A stretch of DNA of 64,000 nt, from positions 553,594-617,593 of the forward strand of contig KI911459.1 in assembly GCA_000514715.1 (NCBI GenBank), written 5' to 3'. A program made the translations under genes and the position numbers. This document shows, piece after piece, positions 51,087 to 59,786 of this stretch. The DNA comes from Streptomyces sp. CNH099. GTDB lineage: Bacteria > Actinomycetota > Actinomycetes > Streptomycetales > Streptomycetaceae. Numbering within the stretch: the stretch's first letter is position 1; every line of letters begins with the position of its first letter. The notes under the pieces were generated by a model that saw nothing but the letters and a program-made list of their open reading frames with translations, made no database searches and was not told the origin of the DNA.

Positions 51087-52001
51087 TCAGCGCATCGGCG
51101 CCCCGGCCGGCTGCGGCGCGATGCCCAGCGTCGTCGTGTACTGCGTCAGCGCCAGCTGCCCGACCGACGGGTACGGGCCCAGCGGCTCCGCCGCCTCGCA
51201 CTCCGCCTCCTGCGCCGCGGTGGCCAGCATCTCCGCCGGCAGCTCGGGGCCCAGCGCGTACGGCGCGAGCGCGAGCCGCGCCGAGCCCGAACTCCGCAGC
51301 GACTCCGCGACCTTCGCCACCGCACCCGCCCGGTCCAGCGGCGCCGCCATCACCGGCACCGCCAGCCGCGCCGAGAGCAGCATGCCCGTCACGCCCGCCG
51401 CCTGGACGGCCTCCTCGCCGCCCACGGCGCCGAGGATGATGCCGTCCGCCGCCGTCGCGACGGTGAACAGCCGCGCGCGGTCCGCCCGGGCCAGCCCCGC
51501 CTCCGACAGCCGCACGTGCAGCGCCTCGGCGAGCAGCGGGTGCGGCCCCAGGACGTCGGTGAGCTCGACCGCCGTCCCGCTCGTTGCGATCGTGTCGCGC
51601 ACCCGGTCCAGCAGCACGGGGTCGGGGCCCGCGAGCAGCGGCACCACGACGGCCACCGGCACGTCCTCCGCCACCTGGAGCGTCCCGGCCTCGGCGAGCG
51701 CGGCGCGCTGCGCCGCGGCCTGCGCCAGCACCGCCGTCAGCGGCGGGAACTCCTCGTCCTCACCGTCGACGTAGGCGACCCGGCCGTCGAGCCCCGGAAG
51801 GTCGGAGCGGGCGATGCTGAGCACCTCCTCCGCCATGCTGCGGATGGCCGCGGAAGGCGCCCCGGGCACGGCCAGGACCAGCGCCGGCGCGCCTTCGGGC
51901 GCACTCGGCCGCTCCGGCTTGCGGTGCCGCCCCGGCTGACGGCGGGGCATACGTACGGGCAGACCGGCTGCGTGTCCATCGTGTCCATCGGCAGAGCTCA
52001 T
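51087..52001 (-). CDS. CbiX/sirohydrochlorin chelatase-like protein
   Basis: A 304-aa protein starting MSSADGHDGHAAGLPV. The body (ALVLAVPGAPSAAIRSMAEE, GRVAYVDGEDEEFPPLTAVL, VAVVVPLLAGPDPVLLDRVR, LGPHPLLAEALHVRLSEAGL) has the duplicated CbiX arrangement found in streptomycete proteins next to nitrate/sulfite genes. The usual metal-coordinating His of SirB/CbiX (HGS near the N-terminus) is not apparent; VPGAPS stands there instead. Chelatase activity is therefore doubtful, and it may be a paralogue with another role. No sirohaem genes are nearby. Confidence 0.75.
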   Translation of the reverse strand: MSSADGHDGHAAGLPVRMPRRQPGRHRKPERPSAPEGAPALVLAVPGAPSAAIRSMAEEVLSIARSDLPGLDGRVAYVDGEDEEFPPLTAVLAQAAAQRAALAEAGTLQVAEDVPVAVVVPLLAGPDPVLLDRVRDTIATSGTAVELTDVLGPHPLLAEALHVRLSEAGLARADRARLFTVATAADGIILGAVGGEEAVQAAGVTGMLLSARLAVPVMAAPLDRAGAVAKVAESLRSSGSARLALAPYALGPELPAEMLATAAQEAECEAAEPLGPYPSVGQLALTQYTTTLGIAPQPAGAPMR

Positions 52002-52177
52002 GGCGCCGCATGTTAACGCGTCGCCGCGGTCCGACACATGCCCGGGGTGGCCATTCGCCCGCCGGCGTGACCGCCGGAGCACACCGGGGGACAGGAGGTG
52101 ACGGACCTCCTACGCACCGTCCCGGGCGCGCTACGCGCGGTCGCCGCCCGGCCGCACGGCGGGCCCGGGCGCGGGTC

Positions 52178-53170
52178 CTACCAGACGTCGAGCATGCCCC
52201 GCTCCACCGGCAGCACCAGCTCCTCCGCCGCCAGCGCGGCGGCGATCCGAAGCGCCCCGGTCAGCGGCGTCCCCGCCGCGGTCGCCATCCGGGCGCGCGG
52301 CAGCCGCTCCGCCAGCTCCGCGCGCAGCGGCGCCAGCAGCGGCTCGCCGATGCCGAAGAGCCCGCCGGTGAGCGCGACCGCGCTGCCCGGGTCGGCGGGG
52401 CAGACCGCGACGGCCGCGGCGGCGATGTGCTCGCCGGCCTCCGTGAGGATCGCGGCCGAGACCGGGTCGTGCGGGGCGCACCGGGCGACCTCCGGCGCGA
52501 ACGACGCCAGCACCGCCGGACGGTCCGGCCGCGGGTAGAGCAGGGCCGGCATCTCCGTACCGGTGCCGAACACCGACTCCATCCGGGCCAGCAGCGCCGC
52601 GGAGCCGCCGCGGCGGCCGTCGAAGGCCCGCATCGCCGCCTCCAGCCCCGCCCGGCCGATCCACGCGCCGCCCCCGCAGTCGCCGAGGAGGTGCCCCCAG
52701 CCGTCGGCGCGCCGCCACCCGGCCGCGTCGAGCCCGGTGCCCACGGCGATCATGCCGGTGCCGGCGGCGACGACGGCGCCCGGGTGCTGCCCGATCGCTC
52801 CCGCGTACGCGGTGACGCCGTCGGCGGCGAGCGCCAGGTGCCGTACGCCGAGGGCGTCCGCGAGCGCCCCGGGCAGACGGGCGCGCAGATCGCCGCCGAG
52901 GGTGGCCATGCCGGCGGCGCCGACGCACACGGCGTCGAAGGACTCCGCCCCCGCCGCGCGCAGCAGCCGGTGCGCGGCGGGCAGCACCTTGCCCAGGAGG
53001 TCGTCGGCGTCGAGCCCGTCGTCCCCGGTGACGACGGGCCCCGCGGTCTCGGCGCCGGCGTCGTCCGCCACCGGGTCGGCGCCCCCGGCGGCGACGGCCG
53101 CCGCGGCGATGCGCAGCCCCGAGCCGCCGGAGTCGATGCCGAGCACCTGCCGGGCCGTGTCGCTGGTCAT
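52178..53170 (-). CDS. N-acetylglucosamine kinase-like / BadF-BadG ATPase family protein
   Basis: A 330-aa sugar-kinase-fold protein (ASKHA). Phosphate-1 motif is LGIDSGGSGLRIAAA, phosphate-2 is VAAGTGMIAVG, GHLLGDCGGGAWIGRAGLEA is the sugar-site loop, and the adenosine motif is AVALTGGLFGIGEPLLAPL. The pattern fits GlcNAc/MurNAc-type kinases of the BcrAD_BadFG group. It starts five bases after the stop of ung, so the two are likely co-transcribed. Confidence 0.85.
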   Translation of the reverse strand: MTSDTARQVLGIDSGGSGLRIAAAAVAAGGADPVADDAGAETAGPVVTGDDGLDADDLLGKVLPAAHRLLRAAGAESFDAVCVGAAGMATLGGDLRARLPGALADALGVRHLALAADGVTAYAGAIGQHPGAVVAAGTGMIAVGTGLDAAGWRRADGWGHLLGDCGGGAWIGRAGLEAAMRAFDGRRGGSAALLARMESVFGTGTEMPALLYPRPDRPAVLASFAPEVARCAPHDPVSAAILTEAGEHIAAAAVAVCPADPGSAVALTGGLFGIGEPLLAPLRAELAERLPRARMATAAGTPLTGALRIAAALAAEELVLPVERGMLDVW

Positions 53171-53175
53171 GGCGG

Positions 53176-53862
53176 CTATCCGTTCGTCGGCAGCGTCCAG
53201 TCCACCGGCTGGGCGCCCTGCTTCTGCAGCAGTTCGTTGGCCCGGCTGAACGGCCGGGAGCCGAAGAAGCCGCGGTCGGCGGACATCGGGGAGGGGTGGG
53301 AGGACTCGATGGCGGGGTAGTCGCTGAGCATGGGGCGCAGGTTGCGCGCGTCGCGGCCCCACAGGACCGCCACCAGCGGCCGGCCCCGGGCGGCGAGCGC
53401 CCGGATGGCCTGCTCGGTGACCTGCTCCCAGCCCTTGCCGCGGTGCGCCGCGGGGCGCCTCGGTGCGGTGGTCAGCGCCCTGTTGAGCAGCAGCACGCCC
53501 TGCTCGGTCCACGGGGTGAGGTCGCCGTTGGCGGGGCGCGGGTGGCCGAGGTCGTTGTGCAGCTCGCGGAAGATGTTCTCCAGGCTGCCGGGCAGCGGGC
53601 GCACGTCGGGGGCGACGGAGAAGCTCAGGCCCACGGCGTGGCCCGGGGTGGGGTAGGGGTCCTGGCCGACGATGAGCACGCGTACGTCGTCGAAGGGCTG
53701 CTGGAAGGCCCGTAGCACGTTGGGCCCGGCGGGCAGGTATGTCCGGCCCGCCGCGATCTCGGCGCGTAGGAAGTCGCCCATGGCGGCGATCTGTTGGGCG
53801 GCCGGTTCCAGGGCCTTGGCCCAGCCGGCTTCGACGATGTCGTGGAGAGGACGTCCAGCCAT
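53176..53862 (-). CDS. ung: Uracil-DNA glycosylase, family 1
   Basis: A 228-aa enzyme that excises uracil from DNA. All family-1 motifs are intact: water-activating GQDPYPTPGHAVGLSFS (catalytic Asp), LLLNRALT, and the DNA-intercalating loop SSHPSPMSADRGFFGSRPF with the catalytic His. Streptomycetes often carry two ung genes, so this may be a second copy. The start lies in an ATG with an AGAGTGACC context upstream and no strong ribosome binding site. Confidence 0.95.
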   Translation of the reverse strand: MAGRPLHDIVEAGWAKALEPAAQQIAAMGDFLRAEIAAGRTYLPAGPNVLRAFQQPFDDVRVLIVGQDPYPTPGHAVGLSFSVAPDVRPLPGSLENIFRELHNDLGHPRPANGDLTPWTEQGVLLLNRALTTAPRRPAAHRGKGWEQVTEQAIRALAARGRPLVAVLWGRDARNLRPMLSDYPAIESSHPSPMSADRGFFGSRPFSRANELLQKQGAQPVDWTLPTNG

Positions 53863-53906
53863 GGCCGGTCACTCTACTGGCTCCGCGGGCCCCCGCCCGC
53901 CACGTC

Positions 53907-54989
53907 TCAGACGGCCGCCGCCCGCACGCAGAGGACGTCCGGCAGGTGGGCGGCGAGCTGCGTCCAGCTCTCCCCCTCGTCGGCGCTGGCGAAGACCTCC
54001 CCGTTGCGGTTGCCGAAGTACACCCCGGCGGGGTCGGAGTCGTCGGTGCGCAGCGCGTCCCGGAGCACCGTGCCGTAGTGGTCCTCCTGCGGCAGCCCGG
54101 CCGACAGCGGCTCCCAGGTCGCGCCCGCGTCCTCGGTGCGGTAGACGCGGCAGCGGTTCTCCGCGGGCACCCGGTCGACGTCGGCCGTGATGGGGAAGAG
54201 GTACGCCGTGCCGCCGCGCGTGGGGTGGGTGTCGACGGCGAAGCCGAAGTCCGACGGCAGGCCCGCGCCGATGTCCGTCCAGGTGGCCCCGGCGTCGTCG
54301 CTGCGGTAGACGCCCCAGTGGTTCTGCAGGTAGAGCCGGTCCGGATCGACGGCGTCCCGGGCGACCTTGTGCACGCACTGGCCGAACTCCGGGTACTTCT
54401 CCGGCTGGAAGACCACCTGCACCCCGGAGTTCGACGGGGCCCAGCTGGCGCCGCCGTCCGCGGTGCGGTAGACGCCGCCGGCGGAGACGGCGACCGTCAC
54501 CGACCCGGCGTCCCTCGGGTCGGTGACCACCGTGTGCACCGCGAGCCCGCCGCCGCCCGGCTCCCACCGCTCCCGCGTCGGGTGCTCCCACAGCGGCCGC
54601 ACCAGCTCGAACGTCTCGCCGCCGTCCTCGGACCGGAACAGGCCGCCGGGCTCGGTGCCCGCGTACACCACGCCCGGGGCCTCGGCCCCGGCCGGCTGCA
54701 GCTGCCACACCCGCTCCAGCGAGGTGCCGGTGTCCTTCGGGTACGTCACCGGCTGCCGCCGGGGCTCCTGCCACGTGGCGCCGAGGTCGTCGGAGTGGAA
54801 GACCGACGGGCCCCAGTGCGCGCTGTCGCCGCCGGCGAGCACCCGCGGCGCCGCGCCGCGCACGTCGATGCCCACCGAGTACACGGCCTGGGCCTTGAAG
54901 TGCGGCCCGTCCAGCTCCCATGCGCCGCCCCGGCGCCGCCCCAGGAACAGCCCCTTGCGCGTTCCGACCGCCAGCAGTACGTCCTGCAT
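53907..54989 (-). CDS. BNR/sialidase-like beta-propeller protein (exo-alpha-sialidase annotation type)
   Basis: A 360-aa cytoplasmic protein, ATG at 54989 with GGAGGTGG upstream. It begins VLLAVGTRKGLFLGRRRGGA and shows repeated Asp-box blades (SDDLGATWQEP, SEDGGETFELV, TADGGASWAPS, SDDAGATWTDI, TEDAGATWEPL, SADEGESWTQL). This is the VPS10/sortilin-like propeller family widely but loosely called glycosyl hydrolase or sialidase. No signal peptide and no catalytic Arg triad, so enzymatic activity is unproven. Confidence 0.82.
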   Translation of the reverse strand: MQDVLLAVGTRKGLFLGRRRGGAWELDGPHFKAQAVYSVGIDVRGAAPRVLAGGDSAHWGPSVFHSDDLGATWQEPRRQPVTYPKDTGTSLERVWQLQPAGAEAPGVVYAGTEPGGLFRSEDGGETFELVRPLWEHPTRERWEPGGGGLAVHTVVTDPRDAGSVTVAVSAGGVYRTADGGASWAPSNSGVQVVFQPEKYPEFGQCVHKVARDAVDPDRLYLQNHWGVYRSDDAGATWTDIGAGLPSDFGFAVDTHPTRGGTAYLFPITADVDRVPAENRCRVYRTEDAGATWEPLSAGLPQEDHYGTVLRDALRTDDSDPAGVYFGNRNGEVFASADEGESWTQLAAHLPDVLCVRAAAV

Positions 54990-55138
54990 CGGGATCCACC
55001 TCCGTGCGCCCTCGTCGTCGAGGTCGTCGAGTAGGGGACAGTCTGCACCCGGGCACTGACACCGGCCCCGCGAGACGCGCGGAGCCGCGGGTGCCCCGGC
55101 GCCTCGCGCGCCTCCCCCTCCCCCCGGTCCCGTTCCGG

Positions 55139-55780
55139 CTACCGCTGGTGCGCGGCGCGCGCCGGCAGCCCGTCGGAGGGCAGCACGCCCTCCGGGGGGA
55201 CGCCGAGGTGCCAGTCCAGCCCGTAGCGCCGGAACAGCTCGCCGCGCAGGCGGTCGAGCGGCATCGGCACCCCCGGCAGCAGCAGCGCGAAGACCGCGCC
55301 CATGAGCTGCGCGCGCAGCATCGGGTACTCCGTGTCCGGGTCGGGCGAGCCCCAGCGCGCCACGGTGTCGTGCAGCAGGTACGCCAGCCGCTGCTGCTCC
55401 GCGCACTGGATGAACCCGTCGGCCTGCAGGATTCCGGCCATATGGTGGCGCATCAGCACCGGGTGGTCCTGCGAGAGACCGAGGACCGCGTCGATGGCGC
55501 GGGCCATCCGCTCCCGGCCGTCCTGCGGCTGCGGCGGCCGCTCCAGGGCCGCGGCGAGCGTAAGATGCATCAACCTGTGCACGGCCGACTGCACGAGCTG
55601 GCGTTTTCCGGGGAAGTAGTACGAGACGAGCCCGCGCGCGGAACCGGCGCGTTCCGCGATGTCCCCCAAGGTCGTGCCCTCGAAGCCCCGCTCGTCGACC
55701 AGTTCCACCGTGGCTTGCAGCAGACGCTCCCGGGAACGGCGTCGGAGTTCTTCATTGACTGCGGGCCTGCGGGGGGACAT
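55139..55780 (-). CDS. TetR family regulator
   Basis: A 213-aa repressor. The HTH is TTLGDIAERAGSARGLVSYY followed by FPGKRQLVQSAVHRLM. The C-terminal domain is the long helical type seen in fatty-acid or antibiotic regulators (MARAIDAVLGLSQDHPVLMR). AGGAG lies nine bases before the ATG. A perfect 17-bp palindrome upstream overlaps the probable -10, so autorepression is likely. No obvious target gene is adjacent; the downstream BNR gene is 150 bp away on the same strand. Confidence 0.88.
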   Translation of the reverse strand: MSPRRPAVNEELRRRSRERLLQATVELVDERGFEGTTLGDIAERAGSARGLVSYYFPGKRQLVQSAVHRLMHLTLAAALERPPQPQDGRERMARAIDAVLGLSQDHPVLMRHHMAGILQADGFIQCAEQQRLAYLLHDTVARWGSPDPDTEYPMLRAQLMGAVFALLLPGVPMPLDRLRGELFRRYGLDWHLGVPPEGVLPSDGLPARAAHQR

Positions 55781-55798
55781 CCTGTAACTCCTGCCTTC

Positions 55799-55815
55799 AC
55801 TGGCTGTCAGCCAGT
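55799..55815. promoter_or_regulatory. Perfect 17-bp palindrome, probable TetR operator
   Basis: ACTGGCTG-T-CAGCCAGT, 8-bp perfect arms with a one-base centre, 18 bp upstream of the TetR start at 55780. It lies beside TATACT, a possible -10 on either strand. Confidence 0.72.
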
Positions 55816-55867
55816 ATACTCAGCAAGGCTTCCGGCACCCGGGCGGCGCCCCGGTGCCGGGGGAGTG

Positions 55868-55904
55868 GTGGGCTCGGGCGATGCGGGGGATCGCCTGAGC
55901 CCAC
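55868..55904. terminator. Hairpin 1 in the 55.8-56.1 kb gap
   Basis: GTGGGCTCGGGCGAT pairs with ATCGCCTGAGCCCAC (15 bp, one G-T) around a 7-nt G-rich loop. It has terminator form but no gene ends here on either strand. Confidence 0.5.
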
Positions 55905-55983
55905 CATGCCTGGGCGCGGCCTCCGCGCGGAGAATCTTTCGCGACCCGGGAACACGGAGTCCACGTCGGCCGTTTGACGGTGT

Positions 55984-56014
55984 GAGGCCCCGCGCTCCCC
56001 CGTCGCGGGGCCTC
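55984..56014. terminator. Hairpin 2 in the 55.8-56.1 kb gap
   Basis: GAGGCCCCGCG pairs perfectly with CGCGGGGCCTC around a 9-nt loop, 77 bp before the DUF402 start. It could be an attenuator or a remnant terminator of a lost gene. The gap otherwise holds nothing I recognise. Confidence 0.5.
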
Positions 56015-56090
56015 GCCAATTGCCGTGGCGGCCCGGCCCCCGGCCGGTGCGCCGCCGCCGCGCCGGGGGCACGCGTACGGGAGGACGGGC

Positions 56091-56579
56091 ATGCTGACAC
56101 CGGGCCGCGAGGTCGAGGTAAAGCTGGTCAAACAGCAGCGGCCGGGCCTGAGCTACCCGGCCGTCGCCGTCCGCGACGACGGCGAGCACGCCGTCGTCCG
56201 GGCCCCCTGGGCGGGCCCGCCGGAGCGTGACGCCGGCTATGTCCGGTTCGAGCGGGGCGACGTGTGGACCGAGCATTTCTGGCGCGACCGCTGGTACTCG
56301 GTCAAGGAGATCCACGACGCCGACGGTCGCCTCAAGGGCTGGTACTGCGACGTCGCCCGCCCCGCCCGCGTCGAGGCGGACCGCGTCACCGTGCACGACC
56401 TGGACCTCGACCTCTGGCTCTCCGGCGACCGGCAGACCCTCCTCCGGCTCGACGAGGACGAGTTCGCCGCCAGCGGCCTGCCCGAGCGGGACCCCCGCAC
56501 CGCCGCCCGCGCCCGCGCCGCGCTCGACGAACTGGAGACGCTCGCCCGCGCCGGCCTCGACGACCTGCTGGCCGCCTGA
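56091..56579 (+). CDS. DUF402 protein (FomD-like barrel)
   Basis: A 162-aa protein with GGGAGG before the ATG. The DUF402 core is YVRFERGDVWTEHFWRDRWY followed by LKGWYCDVARPARVEADRVT and VHDLDLDLWLSGD. The conserved Trp, Asp and Glu of this barrel bind metal and nucleotide in characterised relatives (FomD, and nucleoside diphosphatases of Gram-positive bacteria). It probably hydrolyses a nucleotide or a nucleotide-linked metabolite. The next gene begins one base after its stop, so they form a pair. Confidence 0.85.
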   Translation: MLTPGREVEVKLVKQQRPGLSYPAVAVRDDGEHAVVRAPWAGPPERDAGYVRFERGDVWTEHFWRDRWYSVKEIHDADGRLKGWYCDVARPARVEADRVTVHDLDLDLWLSGDRQTLLRLDEDEFAASGLPERDPRTAARARAALDELETLARAGLDDLLAA

Positions 56580-56580
56580 C

Positions 56581-57339
56581 GTGGCCGAGCGCGACGTCGC
56601 CCGGCCCCTGCTCGACCGCTTCCGCGCCGCCCTGTACGACGCCGTGCCGCTGACGGCGCTGTGGGCCCACGGCTCGCTCGCCCTCGGCGACTACCGCCCG
56701 TACCGCAGCGACCTCGACCTCGTCGCCGTCGTCCGCGCCGACCCCGGCGCCGACCCCGCCGCCCGGCGGCGGCTGCGGGCGCTGCACCAGCGGCTCCACC
56801 GCGAGGTACCGCTCGCCGCGAAGCTGCACTGCTCGTACCTGGCCGCCGACCGGCTCGCCGGCGCCGGCCTCGACCACTTCACCTGGGCGCACGCCGAGCT
56901 GTTCCGCCGCCCCGTCACCCCGGTCACCCGCCGGGAGCTGCACACCGGCGCGCTGGTGCTGCACGGCCCCGGGCCCGAACGGCTGCTGCCGCCGCTGCCG
57001 GACGAGGAGCTGACGGCGTTCATCCGCAAGGACCTCGCGGAGTACTGGCTGCCCGCGGCCGCCCGGCGGCGCCGCTGGCTGCGCGACGTGTGGGTCGACC
57101 TCGGCCCGGTCACCGTCGCCCGCGCCGGCGTCACCCTGCGCGAGGGCCGGCTGATCACCAAGGGCGAGGCCCTCGACGTGCTCGCGGCCGACGGCGCCCC
57201 CGCGCGCCTCGTCGCCGACATCCGCGACCGCCGCTACGCCGAGCACCCCGCCCGCACCGCGCCGCACTGGCGGCTGCGCCGGGCCGCCCTGGCCCGCGCG
57301 TACGTCCGCGCCCGCGTCCCCGCCGCCCTCGCCGCCTGA
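56581..57339 (+). CDS. Nucleotidyltransferase-domain protein (aminoglycoside adenylyltransferase-like)
   Basis: A 252-aa protein with a GTG start at 56581, one base after the DUF402 stop. The polymerase-beta-type motif ALWAHGSLALGDYRPYRSDL places the metal-binding Asp at 44 and 46 (GS at 31-32). A helical C-terminal half is like ANT(3'')/ANT(9) enzymes (IRKDLAEYWLPAAARRRRW, LITKGEALDVLAADGAP). The substrate could be an antibiotic, a small molecule or an RNA; resistance cannot be assumed. Confidence 0.8.
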   Translation: MAERDVARPLLDRFRAALYDAVPLTALWAHGSLALGDYRPYRSDLDLVAVVRADPGADPAARRRLRALHQRLHREVPLAAKLHCSYLAADRLAGAGLDHFTWAHAELFRRPVTPVTRRELHTGALVLHGPGPERLLPPLPDEELTAFIRKDLAEYWLPAAARRRRWLRDVWVDLGPVTVARAGVTLREGRLITKGEALDVLAADGAPARLVADIRDRRYAEHPARTAPHWRLRRAALARAYVRARVPAALAA

Positions 57340-57378
57340 CCCGGCCCACCGGCGAGCCGCCGCCCGCGGGCCGCCCGG

Positions 57379-58077
57379 TCAGCCGACGAGCCCCAGCACC
57401 GGCCGCAGCCCGTCCGGCCGCTCGCCGACCGGCAGGTGGTCCACCGGGAAGTAGCCGCACCCCAGCGCCGCGGCGCCGCCGTCTGCGCGCAGGTCGTCGC
57501 CGACCATCAACACGTCCTGGGGCGCCTGCGCCAGCGCCTCGCACGCGGCCCGGAACAGCCGCGCGTCGGGCTTCTGCACCCCGTGCTCGTACGACAGCGT
57601 GTACGCGTCCACGTGGTCATCGAGGCCGTGGGCGCGGAACACCGGCCGCGGGTCCCAGCCGATGTTGCTGACCACCCCGACCCGGACGTCGCGCTCCCGC
57701 AGCCCGCGCAGGACGTCTCCGGCGTCGGGGTACGGCTGCCACGCCGCCGGCGTCATGTGCCGTTCGTACAGCGCGTCGTACACCCCGTCGGGCCACGGCA
57801 GAGCCACCAGCCGGGCCAGGGCCGTGTACGCGGTCCGGTGCCGCTCCATGCTCCGGTCCCGGGTCCGCCACACCTCCGCCAGCGCTTCCGGTACCCGCTC
57901 GGGGAACGCGCCGCCCGGCAGCGCGCCCGCGCGCTCCAGCGCGGCGGCGTACCGCGCGATCGCGGCGTCGCCGGCGCCGATCCCCGCGGCGTCGAGCACG
58001 GCGCGCAGCCAGCGCTTCGCCGGTTCGACGCGGAACAGGGTCCCGGAGAAGTCGAAGAGCACGGCCTTGGGACTCAT
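57379..58077 (-). CDS. HAD family hydrolase with DxS motif I
   Basis: A 232-aa HAD IA-type protein, ATG at 58077 overlapping the PAP2 stop (ATGA). Motif I is AVLFDFSGTLFRVEP, with Asp9 intact but Ser11 in place of the second Asp that serves as general acid in phosphatases. Other motifs are VGVVSNIGWD, GVQKPDARLF and VLMVGDDLRADGGAAAL. The substitution suggests a reaction other than simple phosphatase, as in dehalogenase-type members, or weak activity. Confidence 0.87.
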   Translation of the reverse strand: MSPKAVLFDFSGTLFRVEPAKRWLRAVLDAAGIGAGDAAIARYAAALERAGALPGGAFPERVPEALAEVWRTRDRSMERHRTAYTALARLVALPWPDGVYDALYERHMTPAAWQPYPDAGDVLRGLRERDVRVGVVSNIGWDPRPVFRAHGLDDHVDAYTLSYEHGVQKPDARLFRAACEALAQAPQDVLMVGDDLRADGGAAALGCGYFPVDHLPVGERPDGLRPVLGLVG

Positions 58078-58763
58078 CCGCGTATCTCCGCCGGCTCCCT
58101 GTGCTCGGACGGTGCCCACGTGTCGTACGACGCCGCCGCGAGTGCCGCGACCGCGGCGCCCGTCAGGGTGCCGCCCAGCACGTCGCTCGTCCAGTGCACC
58201 CCGAGCCACATCCGGGTGAAGGACACGCCCGCCGCGGACACGGCCGCCGCCGTCCACGCGGCGTACCGCAGGCCCGCGGGCACGCGGTCCGCGCGGCTCA
58301 GCACCCACAGCAGCAGGCCGCAGGCCAGCGCGACGGTCATGGCGTGGCCGGAGGGGAAGGCGGCGTGCGAGGCGGAGTCCACCGGGTCGCTCCACCGCGG
58401 GCGGTCGCGGCCGACCGCCGCCTTCAGGCCGGTCTGCAGCACCCAGCCCACCGCCACCGCGCTCGCGAGCCACAGCGGCAGCAGCCGCGCGCCGCGCCAC
58501 AGCAGCCAGAGGATCGCGGCCAGCACCAGCAGCCGCATCGTCACCGTGTCCCAGACCCAGTCGGTCAGCACCCGGTTCACCCGGGTCCAGCCGGGCTCCG
58601 ACACGGCGGCGGAGTGCAGCCGCCGGGCGATCCGCCCGTCGGCGTCCGTCAGCGGCTCCCACGAGGCGATCACCGGCACCGCCAGCAGCACGCTGGCGAG
58701 CGTGAGGACGGCGGCGGTGACGCGCAGGGTGGGGGAGGGGTGGCGCGGTGCGGCGGCGGTCAC
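58074..58763 (-). CDS. PAP2-type membrane phosphatase
   Basis: A 229-aa membrane protein of five or six helices, GTG start. The tripartite phosphatase motif is complete: KAAVGRDRP (Lys114 to Pro122), PSGH (137-140) and SFTRMWLGVHW with His190. Members dephosphorylate undecaprenyl pyrophosphate, phosphatidate or related lipids on the outer face of the membrane. Coupled by ATGA to the HAD gene and 10 bp after the M56 stop, so these genes form one leftward unit. Confidence 0.9.
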   Translation of the reverse strand: MTAAAPRHPSPTLRVTAAVLTLASVLLAVPVIASWEPLTDADGRIARRLHSAAVSEPGWTRVNRVLTDWVWDTVTMRLLVLAAILWLLWRGARLLPLWLASAVAVGWVLQTGLKAAVGRDRPRWSDPVDSASHAAFPSGHAMTVALACGLLLWVLSRADRVPAGLRYAAWTAAAVSAAGVSFTRMWLGVHWTSDVLGGTLTGAAVAALAAASYDTWAPSEHREPAEIRG

Positions 58764-58772
58764 GCGCCGACC

Positions 58773-59714
58773 CTACGCGAGCGCGCTGAGCCCGGGGCCG
58801 AAGGCGACCAGGAGCGGCACCGCGGGCGCCAGCAGCGCCGCGACGGTCAGCCGCAGCCGGCGGGCCGGGGTGAACCGCGGCGCCGCCGCCAGCAGCCGGT
58901 CGACGCGCTGCGGGAGGTGGGCGTGGTGGGCGTGGTGGCCGGGGCCGGGGCCGAACACGCCGCGCTCCTCGTTGAGTTCGACCAGCGCGGTGGCGAACGT
59001 CATCCGGCCGAAGCGGCGCGAGGCGGCGTCGTCGGCGGCCAGCTCGCACAGCCGGTGCACCTCGTCGCGGAACGCCCGGAAGACGGGCATGCGCGGCACG
59101 CCCGCGAGCGCCCCCGCGCAGTGCTGCAGCCAGTGGTGGCGGGCCCGGCTGTGCCCCTGCTCGTGGGCGAGCACGGCGTCGAGCTGGCGCCGCTTCAGCC
59201 GGCGCAGCGCGGCCGTGGTGATGACGAGCTGGGCCTGCCCGCCGGGCAGCCACCAGGCGTCCGGACGCTCGCCCTCCAGCACCACCAGCCGCTCGGCGCC
59301 GGCGTCCTCGCCGGGCAGCAGCGGGGCGCGGCGGCGCAGCTCCTCGCGCCGCCGGCGGCGCTGCGCCCGGGCGGTGCGGACCTCGCGGACGAACATCACG
59401 GCCGTCCACAGCCCGCCGGCCGCCAGCGCCACGGCGAGCGCCGCGGCCCACGGGGCGCCGGTGGTGCCGCTGTACGCCTCCCGCACCGCGGCCGGCGCCG
59501 GGGCGAAGACCCCGCTGTGCACCTGCGCCCAGGCCACGGCGGCGCTCAGGGACATGGCGAGCCCGCAGCACAGCAGCACGGCGGCCACGACGCACTGCCA
59601 CACCCACAGCGCGAGCACCGGCTCGCGGTCCGCCCACGCGGCGCGGGCCAGCAGCCGGGGCGCGACCGCGGCGGTGAGGGCGGCGAAGGCCAGCAGCGTG
59701 AGCGGGATCACCAT
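58773..59714 (-). CDS. M56 family membrane metallopeptidase (BlaR1/MecR1-like)
   Basis: A 313-aa membrane protein. The zinc motif is HEQGH (184-188) with the third ligand region ELAADDAASRRFG about 50 residues on. Three or four hydrophobic helices surround it (LTLLAFAALTAAVAPRLLA, VVAAVLLCCGLAMSLSAAVA, a C-terminal LLAPAVPLLVAFGP). The enzyme type relays signals by cleaving a repressor, usually a BlaI/CopY protein encoded next door. No such repressor gene is visible here; the neighbours are DUF5134 and PAP2 genes. Confidence 0.9.
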   Translation of the reverse strand: MVIPLTLLAFAALTAAVAPRLLARAAWADREPVLALWVWQCVVAAVLLCCGLAMSLSAAVAWAQVHSGVFAPAPAAVREAYSGTTGAPWAAALAVALAAGGLWTAVMFVREVRTARAQRRRRREELRRRAPLLPGEDAGAERLVVLEGERPDAWWLPGGQAQLVITTAALRRLKRRQLDAVLAHEQGHSRARHHWLQHCAGALAGVPRMPVFRAFRDEVHRLCELAADDAASRRFGRMTFATALVELNEERGVFGPGPGHHAHHAHLPQRVDRLLAAAPRFTPARRLRLTVAALLAPAVPLLVAFGPGLSALA

Positions 59715-59786
59715 GGGTTCAGCGTACGGAGCGGGGGCGCCGGCCGGTACGTGTGCGCCGGTGAAGTGACGGACGACACCGGGGAG

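Noticed and set aside
56581..57339. Aminoglycoside-resistance gene
   Set aside because: The nucleotidyltransferase motif alone does not show resistance. The adjacent DUF402 gene and lack of a resistance context argue for another substrate.
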